From Gemmatimonadota bacterium (GTDB lineage Bacteria > Gemmatimonadota > Gemmatimonadetes > Palauibacterales > Palauibacteraceae), in NCBI GenBank assembly GCA_022820995.1, contig JAJEEM010000048.1, forward strand, positions 1 through 64,000: 64,000 nt of DNA, in the 5' to 3' direction. Below are positions 20,224 to 29,775 of the stretch, piece after piece. The notes beneath the pieces are model-generated. The model saw only the letters and a program-made list of their open reading frames with translations. It was not told the DNA's origin and ran no database searches. Every line of letters begins with the position of its first letter. Within the stretch, counting starts at the first letter, position 1. Made by a program: the position numbers and the translations under genes.

Positions 20224-21393
20224 GTGAGAGCCGCCGTCGAGTCCGCGCTTGCGTGCCAGAAGCGCCTCTTTCAACTGGAAGAGGGCGCACACTTCCTCAA
20301 CTGCGCCTATCTCGGACCCCTCCCGCGCTCGGTCGCGGAGGCCGGGATGGAGGGAATCCGCCGCAAGTGCTCGCCCACGCCCTTCCCGAGCGAGGAGTTC
20401 TTCACGGACTGCGGTCGTGCCCGGGAGCGCTTCGGGCGCCTCGTCAACGCTCCGCCGGAGCGGATCGCGCTCGCACCCTCCGCGTCCTACGGCATCGAGG
20501 TCGCGGCCCGGAATCTCCCGCTCGAACCGGGACAGAACATCGTCGTCCTCGGCGAACAGTTCCCGAGCAACGTCTACGCCTGGCGGCGCCAGGCGGCGGC
20601 CCACGGGTGCGATGTCCGAACCGTCGATCGCCCCGGCCCGCCCCCGTCCGCCGCGATCTGGAACGAGCGGCTGCTCGAAGCGATCGAACCGGACACCGCC
20701 GTCGTGGCGCTGCCTCACTGTCACTGGACGGACGGCACCCGGATCGACCTCGAGGCGGCGGGGGAGCGGGCGCGCGAAGTCGGCGCCGCGCTCGTCATAG
20801 ACGGCTCACAGTCCATCGGCGCCGTACCGTTCGACGTGGGACACATTCGTCCGGACGCGTTGATCACTGTCGGGTACAAGTGGCTCCTCGGGCCCTATTC
20901 GACCGCGTTCGGCTACTACGGCGCCCGCTTCGACGACGGCGCGCCGCTCGAGGAAACGTGGATCTCGCGCCGCGGTTCCGAGGACTTTCAGGGTCTCGTG
21001 GACTACACCGACGAATACAGGGAAGGGGCCGCCCGATACGACGTCGGCCAGACATCCAACTTCATCCTCATCCCGATGTTGATCGAAGCGCTGGACCTCA
21101 TCCTCGCGTGGGGCCCGGCGAACATCCTCGAGTACTGCCGTGCCCTCCTCGCCGGGCTGGCGGACGAACTGCGGGTCCGCGGCTGGGCGATCGAGGACGA
21201 CGAATGGCGCACCGGAAACATCCTGGGCGTCCGCCTCCCCGCGGGGTGTGACCTCGCCGAAATGGATGCCCGCCTCGCCGAGGCCCGCGTCTACGCCTCG
21301 CTGCGTGGAGATGCCCTGCGCGTCGCGCCCAACGTCTACAACGACGCCTCCGACGTGGAGGCTCTCCGACGCGTCCTCGCGACCGTCAGCTAA
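20224..21393 (+). CDS. Class V PLP-dependent aminotransferase (cysteine-desulfurase/kynureninase-like)
   Basis: A 389-residue PLP enzyme of fold type I. Visible signatures are FLNCAYLGPLP near the start, ALPHCHWTDGTRIDL, the cofactor aspartate in VIDGSQSIGAVPFDV, and the PLP lysine in YKWLLGPYS. These match class V aminotransferases that act as isopenicillin-epimerase-like or desulfurase-like enzymes; no IscS-type active-site cysteine loop is evident, so sulfur transfer is doubtful. GTG 20224 is the first plausible start after the coiled-coil gene. The substrate cannot be read from the context. Confidence 0.8.
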   Translation: MRAAVESALACQKRLFQLEEGAHFLNCAYLGPLPRSVAEAGMEGIRRKCSPTPFPSEEFFTDCGRARERFGRLVNAPPERIALAPSASYGIEVAARNLPLEPGQNIVVLGEQFPSNVYAWRRQAAAHGCDVRTVDRPGPPPSAAIWNERLLEAIEPDTAVVALPHCHWTDGTRIDLEAAGERAREVGAALVIDGSQSIGAVPFDVGHIRPDALITVGYKWLLGPYSTAFGYYGARFDDGAPLEETWISRRGSEDFQGLVDYTDEYREGAARYDVGQTSNFILIPMLIEALDLILAWGPANILEYCRALLAGLADELRVRGWAIEDDEWRTGNILGVRLPAGCDLAEMDARLAEARVYASLRGDALRVAPNVYNDASDVEALRRVLATVS

Positions 21394-21524
21394 CCGAGCC
21401 GCGCGGCCGGCCGGTCGTCCAGGCGTCGTCGAGGCCATAGGGGATCGGTTGGGCGCGGCGGGTGTACGCGGCTGCGTTCGCAGATGCAACGTCCGACACG
21501 TGTGCGATGAGGTGTGTGCTGAAG

Positions 21525-21950
21525 ATGAACGAGATTCCATTCCATGTTGATGTCCGGCGAGCCGGCGCCCGGCGCGGCCGAAGCCGGCTTTCGGTGGTTT
21601 TTGCCCTGGCGTTCGCCATGGCTGCGTGCGGCGATGGCGACGGTTCGAGCGTCACGAACCCGAACGAACCGGGACCGGAACCTGCCTCGGTGACCGTGGA
21701 GCCGGCGTCCGTGAACCTCGTCGTGGGTGCTAAGGCTCGTCTCGCTGTGACCGTGCGGGACCGCGACGGGGGAGTGTTGTCACCCGAGGTGACATGGCAC
21801 TCCGCGTCCGAGAGCGTCGCGTTCGCGTCGTCATGGGCGCACCCCGAAGGCCTCGCGCACGAGGTGCAGGCGGTTGGTGTCGGGACGACGACCCTGACGG
21901 CGACGGCCGGAGCAGCCGTGGATTCGGTCCAGGTCACCGTGACCCGCTGA
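21525..21950 (+). CDS. Small lipoprotein with a bacterial Ig-like (BIG2) domain
   Basis: Predicted exported lipoprotein of 141 residues. The N-terminal hydrophobic stretch ends in a lipobox (AMAACGD), followed by a short Pro/Glu linker and one Ig-like domain: VTVEPASVNLVVGAKARLAV, TWHSASESVAFAS and the closing VGTTTLTATAGAAVDSVQVTV. Such BIG2 domains decorate surface proteins, and a stand-alone domain suggests an adhesive or scaffold role. ATG 21525 is chosen because it gives a normal signal peptide; in-frame starts at 21507 and 21462 also exist. Confidence 0.7.
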   Translation: MNEIPFHVDVRRAGARRGRSRLSVVFALAFAMAACGDGDGSSVTNPNEPGPEPASVTVEPASVNLVVGAKARLAVTVRDRDGGVLSPEVTWHSASESVAFASSWAHPEGLAHEVQAVGVGTTTLTATAGAAVDSVQVTVTR

Positions 21951-22109
21951 CGCCGCCGCTCCGGCGAGGATGAGGAATCCGGATCGCTGGATCGCGTCGG
22001 CGGGCGGCGCCGTCTCGGCCGTGGGCGAGCCGGGAAAGGCGGTGGGCCCGTGGACCTGGAGCGTCCCGGAGGAAACAGTCCAGGCGGGCGCGGATCGCGT
22101 GCTGCGACC

Positions 22110-25100
22110 TCAGCCCGGATGTCGCGGGAGCCCGCGCAGGGTTCGAGCCCTGGTTCCATCCGTCGCCCGCGCCGTGCCAGGCCAGTGTCGGACGATGCTC
22201 CGGACGCGCCCGGTTACATCGTCCACGACCAGCGCCGCCCGCCCGCCGCGCGCCCGATCCACCGATGTCGTGCCTTCGGGGCCGCGCAGCGTCATGCGGT
22301 CGAGGGTCTCGGTCCACGCGAGATCGAAGGGGATCGCGAATGCGAACGCGCGGTTCTCGCCACCGGCCCCGTGAGCGAGCGAAGTCGGCGTGAAGCTGAG
22401 CGAGAAGAGGGTCCGCCCCGCCGCGTCGTGGCCGGACAGGCGGTACGGACCCGCCGATGAGGGAAGGCGTGCGGTCGTCGGGTACACGAAGGCGGATTCG
22501 AGCCGCAGTTCGCCGGCGTTCACGCCACCCCAGAGCAGGAGCATGTCGCCCCGCGCGGCTCCGCGATCCGCCGCGCGCGCGGCCGCCGACCTTCCGGCTC
22601 GGCCGACGGCCGCAAGGCGGAACTCCAGCATCCCCGTGAAGCTGTAGCCGCTGATCCACTGCGGATAGCAGTAGGACATCAGGTCGTGGTATCCCTCCGG
22701 ACTGAACAGATGCCCGAGGTCCGACCCGCCACGGCCACTGTCGTCGCCGCCGTCCCCGAAGTCGTGTCCCCACACCCCGATATGGCCGTCGGGCCACGGA
22801 TAGTCGGGATCCACCGTCCCGGGGTCGGTGACGGGCTCGTCGCAGGGCGTGTGCGGGCGCCCCAGGTTGTGTCCCAACTCGTGCGCGAACACGAGGCGGA
22901 GACGACCCGTCCTCTGCAGCAGGCCGTCCGGACCGTGCGAGCCCGTGAGGGAACTTCGCCCGCCCAGCATACCGAGACCGTCGATCCAGTACGCGTCGGG
23001 GTGCCGCGCGCGGGGCTTCGGAACTCCGAAGATCCCGCTGTAGTGCTCCCCGGGGTCTTCCGCCTCCAGCATCCGCAGCAGTTCGATCTCGCGGATGAGG
23101 CCGACGACCCCCGCCTCCGAGGTGTCCGCCCACGTGTGGTAGGGTTCGCGGAGCGCCACGTGCAGGTCGCCCAGGGGCAGCACCGTGCGCGCGTAACGCA
23201 GCACGTTCCGGGCGACGTCCGAACCACCCCCCATTGCGGCCTCGGCGAGCTCGCTCGCGAACGCCGCTACGCCCGGATTCACGTCACGGTTCTCCTCCGA
23301 ACGATACTGCACGGGAACGAGCGTCACGCGTAGCGGGGGCATCCGCCGCACGTCGAGGTCGCGCCGACCCTCGGCCGGGAACCGGGTCCGGCTCGAGGAG
23401 GTCAGGGGGAGCGAGCCCTCCGGATCCAGTTCCACGACCATGCTCAGGCCCGGCTGCAGCACATGGCCCGGTATGCTGGCGTTGAAGGACCTTTCGAGGC
23501 GGCTCTCGTCGACCGCGAGCGGGATCCCTCCCCCCGGAGGGTCAAGCTCGGTCCGGTACGTTTCCACTCCGTCGCGAAAGAAGGTCGCCGTGGCTCCCGG
23601 CAGGAAGCCGTTGACTTCGTCCGCCGTCGCAAAGACGCGAAGGAGGGCGCGGCGGTTCGCGACCAGCGGCACGCGGCCCTCCCGATCCTGCGCCGCCTGG
23701 GTGAGGTACGCGTGGGGCACGGACATCGTGGCCGACGCGGGGTTGGACACGACGAGCGGGTCGCCCGCGACGAGATCGAAACCGTCGCAGCGATCCGCGC
23801 AGGCTTCGGCGAGCGCCTCTTCCGTGCCGACGGTGACGGAGACCGGGGAATCGGTGGCATCGCCGGGTGTGAGCCTCACGGCGGCGCTCGCCGTGGTGCC
23901 CGCGCGCACCAGGATCGAATCGACCGAGAGCGTCCCCCCATGGGCAAGAAGCGGGAGCCGCACATCGAAGGGCGCGCCCTCCAGTATCCGGGCCTCGAGC
24001 GTGGCGGGGCCCGGAGCCGTCGGGTCCTCGTCGTCCGTGCGGACGAGCCGCACGGGGAAGGCGAAGGCGGTCTCGTTCCCGCCCAGGGACAGCCGTTCCA
24101 GGCTTCGGAGACCCTTCAGCGCGCCGGGGGGCAGGGCGCGCAGTTCGTTATCCTGCAGAAACAGTTCCCGCAGGCCGGCAAGGTCGCCGAATACGCCCGC
24201 CGGAAGCGCCTGCAGCCGATTGTCGACCAGAGAGAGCCATTCGAGCCTGCGGAGGCCGGCGAACACTCCCGGCGGCAGGTCCGCGAGCAGGTTCCCCGCG
24301 AGATTGAGCACCTCGAGACTGGAGAGACCGGCGAACGCCCCGCGGGGAAGGGCTTCCAGCCGGTAGCCCTGGAGCGAGAGCCATTCCAGGCCGGAGAGGG
24401 CGCTCAGGTCGGCCGGGCGCAGTTCGCCGAGGACAGTTCCCGTTCCGGCCGCGAGGCCCGGCTCCCGAGGCCTGATTGTGAGGGTGCGGAGTTCAGCCAG
24501 CGCCGGGCCGTCGGGCGCGGCGCAGTCGTCGGCCCGGAGCCCGCGCACGATGGCATCGCGCACGGCGGCCGTCCGGTCGCACACGCCCTCCCGGATGACC
24601 ACCGCGGCGCTCGAGGGAGGGGCGAGCACGAAGCCGCTCCCGGCCGCGGGCCGGTCGAGCGTGAGCGTGAGGACTTCCCGGGGCGGCTCGATCTCATCGT
24701 CGTCGGCGATGCGGATCTCGATGACGGCGCCGCTCGCTCCCGCGGGGACTTCGACCTCGCCCTCGCCCGCGTCCAGCACGTCGGCCGAATCCGCGTCATC
24801 CGTCAGCCGCGCGTCATCGACGCCGAGCGAGTAGCGTACCGTGAGCGGCGCGGCCGCGGCCTCGTCGAGTACGACCTCGACGCGCGCGGTGCCGCCCTCC
24901 CGCGCCTGCGCGACGCCGAAGGAGAGTGCGAGCCCGGCTCCGACCGTCGCCTCGAAGCGCTGCGCGACCGCGAGCCCGCCGCCATCGCGGGCCGTCACCT
25001 CCACCGTCGCGGACCCCGGCCGGATCCCTTCCACCGTCATTCGGTTCTCGGCGACCGTCACCCGGACCACGCGGGCGTCGAGGGACCGCGCGGCGAACGT

Positions 25101-25328
25101 CAGCGCATCGCCGTCCGGATCCCGGAACCAGGCTGCCGCGTCGATGACCTCGGGATGCCCGAGCCGCACGTCGAGGTCGGGAAGGGCGTCCACCGCCACC
25201 GGACTGCGGTTTTTCGGGGGCTCCGGGGGCGTGACCTCCGTGCCGCAGGCGCCCACCCACGCGGCGGCCCCCGCGAGCGCGGCCGCGCTCGCGGCGCGGG
25301 TTCCGAACCGGGGCCGGCCACGAGCCAC
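22110..25328 (-). CDS. Lipoprotein with Calx-beta-like, leucine-rich-repeat and metzincin protease regions
   Basis: A 1072-residue predicted surface lipoprotein (lipobox AWVGAC, Cys28). In order: a beta-rich stretch with cadherin-like FRDPDGDALTF (30-125), a Calx-beta-like region (130-245), about five leucine-rich repeats of 24 residues (300-425; SLEVLNLAGNLLADLPPGVF), a beta-rich region, and a C-terminal zinc protease with HELGHNLGRPH. The last gives HExxHxxGxxH ligands H816, H820, H826 and catalytic E817, with a Met-turn-like LMSYC near 884. GTG 25328 starts six bases after the upstream gene's stop. It could digest or bind extracellular proteins; the exact peptidase family (M66-like or other) is unclear. 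Confidence 0.85.
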   Translation of the reverse strand: MARGRPRFGTRAASAAALAGAAAWVGACGTEVTPPEPPKNRSPVAVDALPDLDVRLGHPEVIDAAAWFRDPDGDALTFAARSLDARVVRVTVAENRMTVEGIRPGSATVEVTARDGGGLAVAQRFEATVGAGLALSFGVAQAREGGTARVEVVLDEAAAAPLTVRYSLGVDDARLTDDADSADVLDAGEGEVEVPAGASGAVIEIRIADDDEIEPPREVLTLTLDRPAAGSGFVLAPPSSAAVVIREGVCDRTAAVRDAIVRGLRADDCAAPDGPALAELRTLTIRPREPGLAAGTGTVLGELRPADLSALSGLEWLSLQGYRLEALPRGAFAGLSSLEVLNLAGNLLADLPPGVFAGLRRLEWLSLVDNRLQALPAGVFGDLAGLRELFLQDNELRALPPGALKGLRSLERLSLGGNETAFAFPVRLVRTDDEDPTAPGPATLEARILEGAPFDVRLPLLAHGGTLSVDSILVRAGTTASAAVRLTPGDATDSPVSVTVGTEEALAEACADRCDGFDLVAGDPLVVSNPASATMSVPHAYLTQAAQDREGRVPLVANRRALLRVFATADEVNGFLPGATATFFRDGVETYRTELDPPGGGIPLAVDESRLERSFNASIPGHVLQPGLSMVVELDPEGSLPLTSSSRTRFPAEGRRDLDVRRMPPLRVTLVPVQYRSEENRDVNPGVAAFASELAEAAMGGGSDVARNVLRYARTVLPLGDLHVALREPYHTWADTSEAGVVGLIREIELLRMLEAEDPGEHYSGIFGVPKPRARHPDAYWIDGLGMLGGRSSLTGSHGPDGLLQRTGRLRLVFAHELGHNLGRPHTPCDEPVTDPGTVDPDYPWPDGHIGVWGHDFGDGGDDSGRGGSDLGHLFSPEGYHDLMSYCYPQWISGYSFTGMLEFRLAAVGRAGRSAAARAADRGAARGDMLLLWGGVNAGELRLESAFVYPTTARLPSSAGPYRLSGHDAAGRTLFSLSFTPTSLAHGAGGENRAFAFAIPFDLAWTETLDRMTLRGPEGTTSVDRARGGRAALVVDDVTGRVRSIVRHWPGTARATDGTRARTLRGLPRHPG

Positions 25329-25334
25329 GGGTCG

Positions 25335-26573
25335 CTAACCGCCCGCGGACGCAGACTCCGGCTGGCGCGCGGGCCCTTCCTGGCGTCGCACCATCACCGC
25401 CCCGCCGCTCTCGCCCAGGGCGGTGAAGCCCATGAGGTGGAGAAGTCCGACCACCCACCGGTTGCGGGCCCAGGGCGCCACGATGACGGCGTTGCTCCGC
25501 GCGGGATGCGTCCGTACCCCCGGAAGCCAGGGAGCGATGCGGTCCGCCCCCGCCGTCCGCAGCAGCCGCGAGACGGCCAGCCACGCGGGAGCGAGTTGGC
25601 GGACGATGAAGAACCCGTCGTCGCCCTGCCGCTGGTAGAGCGGCAGAAAGAGCCGCCCGTCGAACGCCGTTCGCACCGGTCCGCGCCGATCCACGGCGAG
25701 CTCCTGCCCCGCCTCGACCGGGTCGAAGTTCCTGAAGCCCGGGTGCATCCGGAATTCGTCCTCCTCCGACACGACGTGGCGATAGCGCACATCCAGCACG
25801 CGTGGCAGGCCTTCCGCCCGGCGGGCGAGACGAGCCCGCCGTTCCTCTCCGCCGGGGGCGTCCCCTTTCTCGATCAGTCCGAGGGCCTCGAGCAGGATCC
25901 AAACGGCCTCCTCATGCACGTCGACGGATGACGCGACCGCGTGCTGCCCCGCCTCGATGCCGATATTCGCCCAGCCCAGGCGGTCGAAGTAGTGAAGCAT
26001 GGCCCCGTCGATCTGCTCTTCCAGTCCCAGGACCACCGGGACGGGCAGGCAGAGCGCGAGCGCCCGGTTCTGAAGCGTGTCCCCGAGCGTCGTGAAGGGC
26101 GCGCTCTCCGATGAGGTCGTATGCAGGTCGAGTACATGGATGGGCCCCCGCGCACGCCGGTGCTCCGACCGGAAGGCTGCCAGCAGTTCCCGTTGCTCCG
26201 CCAACTCGGCGCTCCCGACCATCGGCGCTCCGTCCCCGTCGCGCGCCGATCCGCCGTCACGCAGCGATTCCAGCACCGCATCCACGCGGTCATGCTGCCA
26301 CACGCGGTTGAGGTCCTCATCGATGAACCGCGTCCCTGCCTTGTGCGCCTGCAGATTGCCGCGAAGACCCACCAGGTCCCCACGCATCCGAAGCCGGTTC
26401 ATCGAGAGAACGCTCAGTACCCGCTCCAGCGCCTCGATGCCCGCCGGCTCATTCCCGTGCAGGGATGCGATGCAGATGACGAGCGGCCCGGGCTCGGCGC
26501 CCCTGTACGCGCCGATTCGCCGTCCCTGGCCGCCGGACTCCTCGATGGCCGTCGAGGATGTCGTGTGCTTCAC
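25335..26573 (-). CDS. Succinylglutamate desuccinylase/aspartoacylase family protein
   Basis: Zinc-dependent M14-superfamily amidohydrolase of 412 residues. The zinc site begins with SLHGNEPAG (H39, E42), followed by GNLQAHKAGTRFIDEDLNRVW and the third ligand in LDLHTTSSESAP; a glutamate in NIGIEAGQH fits the catalytic position. Family members remove acyl groups from N-acyl amino acids, but the substrate here is unknown. Its C-terminal 120 residues form a beta-rich extension. It overlaps the pterin dehydratase by four bases (ATGA). Confidence 0.85.
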   Translation of the reverse strand: MKHTTSSTAIEESGGQGRRIGAYRGAEPGPLVICIASLHGNEPAGIEALERVLSVLSMNRLRMRGDLVGLRGNLQAHKAGTRFIDEDLNRVWQHDRVDAVLESLRDGGSARDGDGAPMVGSAELAEQRELLAAFRSEHRRARGPIHVLDLHTTSSESAPFTTLGDTLQNRALALCLPVPVVLGLEEQIDGAMLHYFDRLGWANIGIEAGQHAVASSVDVHEEAVWILLEALGLIEKGDAPGGEERRARLARRAEGLPRVLDVRYRHVVSEEDEFRMHPGFRNFDPVEAGQELAVDRRGPVRTAFDGRLFLPLYQRQGDDGFFIVRQLAPAWLAVSRLLRTAGADRIAPWLPGVRTHPARSNAVIVAPWARNRWVVGLLHLMGFTALGESGGAVMVRRQEGPARQPESASAGG

Positions 26574-26914
26574 GCCGGCGGTCGGTGCAGCGTTTCCGCC
26601 TTCGCCGCGAACACGAAATCACTCTCCGTCAGCCCGTCGATCTTGTGCGTCCAGATCCGGACGACGACCCGTCCCCACGCGAGGAACAGGTCCGGGTGGT
26701 GGTTCTGCTCCTCCGCCATCCCGCCCACCCGATTCACGAAGTCGAGCGCTGTCACGAAGTTCGGGAAGCGGTACTCCTTCTCGAGGTGGTGGCCATCCAC
26801 GACCCGCCAGTCGGCCCCCAGTTCCTCCGCAAGCGCGTCGAGGGCCTCTCCCTCCAGGGGTGGGACCCCGCCTCGACAGGGAATGCACTGCTGCTTGGCG
26901 AGCGGTATCGACAT
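26570..26914 (-). CDS. 4a-hydroxytetrahydrobiopterin dehydratase
   Basis: Pterin-4a-carbinolamine dehydratase recycles the pterin cofactor of aromatic amino acid hydroxylases and also occurs alone. The 114-residue product matches the family in length and has the core EEQNHHPDLFLAWGRVVVRI with the paired histidines of the active site, then WTHKIDGLTESDF. It lies in a minus-strand run between a peroxiredoxin and an aspartoacylase-like gene. No phenylalanine hydroxylase is in the window, so its partner is unknown. Confidence 0.93.
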   Translation of the reverse strand: MSIPLAKQQCIPCRGGVPPLEGEALDALAEELGADWRVVDGHHLEKEYRFPNFVTALDFVNRVGGMAEEQNHHPDLFLAWGRVVVRIWTHKIDGLTESDFVFAAKAETLHRPPA

Positions 26915-26949
26915 CGGAGCGTCTCCGTGGCTGCTGTTCGTCTCTGTCC

Positions 26950-27420
26950 TCAGGGTGCGTCGGCAACCGCTTGCAGGAGTTCCTCATAGTCCGGTTCCAC
27001 GCCCGCGTCCTCCGATACCCACGCGTACGCCACCTTGCCGTCCGTCCCGATCACGAAGGCCGACCGCTTGGAGACGCCCCGGAACCCGTGAAACTCCTCG
27101 TAGAGCACGCCCCAGTCACGCGACACCGTGCGGTTGAAATCGGAAAGGATGGGGAAGGGGATGTTCTCCTCGGCCCTGAATCGGGCCGTGACGAACGGGC
27201 TGTCGACGGAAATCGCGAACACGGCGGCGTCGAGCGACGCGTAGGCGCTCCACTCATCCCGGAGCCGGCACATCTCCGCCGTGCAGACCGATGTGAAGGC
27301 GAGAGGGAAAAAGAGGAGCACGATCCGGTCGCGTCCCAGATGGTCCCCCAGATCGATCGTTCCTCCGGCTTCGTAGGGCAGCGTGAACGGCTCCGCGCGG
27401 TCGCCGACCGAGATCTTCAT
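26950..27420 (-). CDS. Peroxiredoxin (AhpC/TSA family)
   Basis: Thiol peroxidase of 156 residues reducing hydroperoxides. The thioredoxin-fold core shows VLLFFPLAFTSVCTAEMC, with C46 as peroxidatic cysteine in a TxxC context and C51 close by, followed by ISVDSPF and AFVIGTDGKVAYAWV. The nearby second cysteine resembles AhpE/BCP-like atypical enzymes. ATG 27420 is chosen over an upstream in-frame ATG (27453) because it yields the normal N-terminus MKISVGDRAEPFTLP. A thioredoxin reductase gene lies 22 kb away. Confidence 0.92.
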   Translation of the reverse strand: MKISVGDRAEPFTLPYEAGGTIDLGDHLGRDRIVLLFFPLAFTSVCTAEMCRLRDEWSAYASLDAAVFAISVDSPFVTARFRAEENIPFPILSDFNRTVSRDWGVLYEEFHGFRGVSKRSAFVIGTDGKVAYAWVSEDAGVEPDYEELLQAVADAP

Positions 27421-27433
27421 GCTGGTATCCACG

Positions 27434-29239
27434 TCAGAATGCGCCTCCTCCACCTCCGCCGAAGCCGCCGCCCGAGAAGCCGCCGCCCCCCGGGATCCCG
27501 CCGCCCGGGAAGCTCGACCCCTGGGCGCTGCGCGGCGCGGACTGCATCACGCTGTGCGTCTCCGCGGACATGCTGTTCAGGTTCGAGATCAGGATGTGAG
27601 AGTTGAACGTCGAAAGAGCGTGCCCATGATACCAGTCCGGGGGTTCGCGATACAGGTCCCGGAACCCTTGCGCCCACTGCGCCCCGACGCCCAGCGCCAT
27701 GGCGTACGGGAGACACCGCTCGAACATCTCCGGGCCCGTGATCTTCCGCCTGTAGCGGTCGGATTCGACGCGCGTGAGGAACTCCTCGAACCCCTTCACC
27801 TGCCGCAGCAGTTCCGTGCCCTTCCTTGTGCGCGCCGGCATGAAGAATCCGAATATCATGATGATGAGCGCCGAGGTGATGGCCGCCAGCAGGACGGCCG
27901 GCATCGCGAGCGGGAGCGCGAACTGGGTCTGAGCGAGTTGGCCGCCGAAAAGGACCACGATTCCGACGAGGAACCCCAGCCCGACGTACTTTCCGGCGAC
28001 GATGGTCGGTGATGCCGTGTAGACGCCGTGCTCGATGAGCGTCGCGAGCAACGTCGACTTCAGTTCCGGCAGGTCCTTGTAGAAGCGGTCCCTGAGGTCG
28101 GAGAGCCGGCGGGTCCCGCGCCCCCCGAAGACCGCCCGCAGCAGCGCGCCTTCGTGCGGAGCCAGATCGTCGCCCGGGAGATCGCGCCGCTCGAAGACGT
28201 AGTCCTTTCCCGACGCGAGCCCCGGGAGGCGCTTCTCCTCGCGTTCCTCGATCGTGAGGTGCCCCCGGACGGCGAGGTCGACCAGCGTCGCCGTGATGTC
28301 GCGCAGGTCGGCCCGGTTGTCGACGATGACGCCGACCTCGGCGGGTGTCAGGTCGCCGGGCGGCTCGGAGCGCGGCTCGATGGACCCGATCTCCGGGTCG
28401 CGCCCCCGCTCGTTCCAGCGCCGGTACATGAAGGCGAAGGCGAAGAAGGGCAGGAAGAGCGGCCAGTTCGCGAACAGGTACATGGCGGCGAGGTCGATCG
28501 CCGTGGGCCGCCGGACGACTCCGGCATTCCATCCGACCCCGATGGTCAGGCCCTCTCGGAAGCCGAGCGGCCGGTCGGTTCGCACGTCGATCCGCGTTCC
28601 CGCGACATCGACCACCGCGTCCCGGCCCGTCGCGCCGTAGCCCCCGGTGAAGGCGTGGGCGCGCACGCCCCCGACCGCCTGCGGGAGTCGCACGGTCGCG
28701 CTCGCCGTCTCGATCGGGACGGGCCATTCGGTCCCCGTCACATTCCAGTACAGTTCGTCGTACGCCTCGACGACGCCGTCTTCTCCTTCATCCGCCTCGA
28801 AGAAGCGGAGCCCGTGCGTCACGCCGTAGGAGAGTCGGACCGTGCGAACCGCGTCGACGGCGCCGGGCACCCAGATCCTCGTGTTCAGATCGTCTCCATC
28901 GCGCTTCGACTCGTAGCGCAGGGGATTCCCGTCCGCGTCCGTGACCGCGTTCACGGAGAGGCGCAGCCTGTAGCGGAAGCCGTTGATCCGGTACTCGACG
29001 CGAATCGTCCGGTAGATTCCGTTGTAGCTTCCATCGAAGCGAGGCCGGATCGTCTCGGTCACCTCGATGGACCCGTCCTCCAGCACCCGGATGTCGGCGT
29101 GGAAGCTCTCGATGCGCCAGGAGCGCTCCTGCGCGGCGCCGGGGAAGGGGGCAAGACAGAGGGCGCCTGCCGCGGCGCCCGCCAGCATGGCGGCTCCGAT
29201 CGCCGCTCCGATGGCTCGTCGCGGACGCCGGCGCCTCAC
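27434..29239 (-). CDS. DUF2207 membrane protein with glycine-rich tail
   Basis: A 601-residue exported and membrane-anchored protein of unknown function. A signal segment (about 10-35, ending GAAQE) precedes the DUF2207 beta-domain (about 40-230; HADIRVLEDGSIEVTETIRP, NGIYRTI). One membrane segment follows near 245-262, then a cytoplasmic winged region and two more membrane segments at about 415-470. The last 30 residues are glycine-rich (FSGGGFGGGGGGAF), a standard DUF2207 ending. GTG 29239 is chosen as it directly precedes the basic signal start; the frame is open further upstream without similarity. Confidence 0.87.
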   Translation of the reverse strand: MRRRRPRRAIGAAIGAAMLAGAAAGALCLAPFPGAAQERSWRIESFHADIRVLEDGSIEVTETIRPRFDGSYNGIYRTIRVEYRINGFRYRLRLSVNAVTDADGNPLRYESKRDGDDLNTRIWVPGAVDAVRTVRLSYGVTHGLRFFEADEGEDGVVEAYDELYWNVTGTEWPVPIETASATVRLPQAVGGVRAHAFTGGYGATGRDAVVDVAGTRIDVRTDRPLGFREGLTIGVGWNAGVVRRPTAIDLAAMYLFANWPLFLPFFAFAFMYRRWNERGRDPEIGSIEPRSEPPGDLTPAEVGVIVDNRADLRDITATLVDLAVRGHLTIEEREEKRLPGLASGKDYVFERRDLPGDDLAPHEGALLRAVFGGRGTRRLSDLRDRFYKDLPELKSTLLATLIEHGVYTASPTIVAGKYVGLGFLVGIVVLFGGQLAQTQFALPLAMPAVLLAAITSALIIMIFGFFMPARTRKGTELLRQVKGFEEFLTRVESDRYRRKITGPEMFERCLPYAMALGVGAQWAQGFRDLYREPPDWYHGHALSTFNSHILISNLNSMSAETHSVMQSAPRSAQGSSFPGGGIPGGGGFSGGGFGGGGGGAF

Positions 29240-29298
29240 GAGAACGCCACCCCCGGCCCCTCGCGCAGCCGCACGAGACCGTCGTACATCCCGATGCC

Positions 29299-29775
29299 CT
29301 ATTCTCCGCGCCCCAGGCGGAGGATGATCTTGAACTCGTCCTCCGTCACCGGCATGACCGAGAGTCGCATGCCGCGCTTCATGACGTTGATCGTCTCGAG
29401 GCCGGCCGTTTCTTTCATCATCTGCCGGGTCACCGGCGTCGCGAAGGTCTCCAGGTAGCGGAAATCGGGGCACCACCAACGGGGATTCTCGCGGCTCGAC
29501 TTCGGGTCGAAGTAATGGCTGTCGGGGTCGAACTGGGTGGAGTCCGGGTGCGCCGGACCCGCGACTTCCGCCACCCCGTACACGCCGAGCACCCGGGTGT
29601 TGGAATGGTAGATGAGGACCTTCTCACCCGGATTCATCCGGTCGCGCATGAAGTTCCGGACCTGGTAGTTCCGCACGCCGTCCCACTCCGTCTCGCCGTC
29701 CCGGGCGAAGTCGTCGATCGAGTACACGTGAGGCTCGGTCTTGGCGAGCCAGTATCCGGTGATTTCAACCGGCAT
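29299..29775 (-). CDS. EVE domain protein
   Basis: A 158-residue protein made of a single EVE domain, a PUA-like fold thought to bind modified bases in nucleic acids. Visible signatures are YWLAKTEPHVYSIDDF, EWDGVRNYQVRNFMRD, KVLIYHSN and GVAEVAGPAHPDSTQFD. ATG 29775 is preceded by a strong AGGAAGG ribosome-binding site; the frame remains open upstream without similarity. It is the first gene of a six-gene minus-strand run and divergent from the PhzF-like gene. Confidence 0.93.
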   Translation of the reverse strand: MPVEITGYWLAKTEPHVYSIDDFARDGETEWDGVRNYQVRNFMRDRMNPGEKVLIYHSNTRVLGVYGVAEVAGPAHPDSTQFDPDSHYFDPKSSRENPRWWCPDFRYLETFATPVTRQMMKETAGLETINVMKRGMRLSVMPVTEDEFKIILRLGRGE

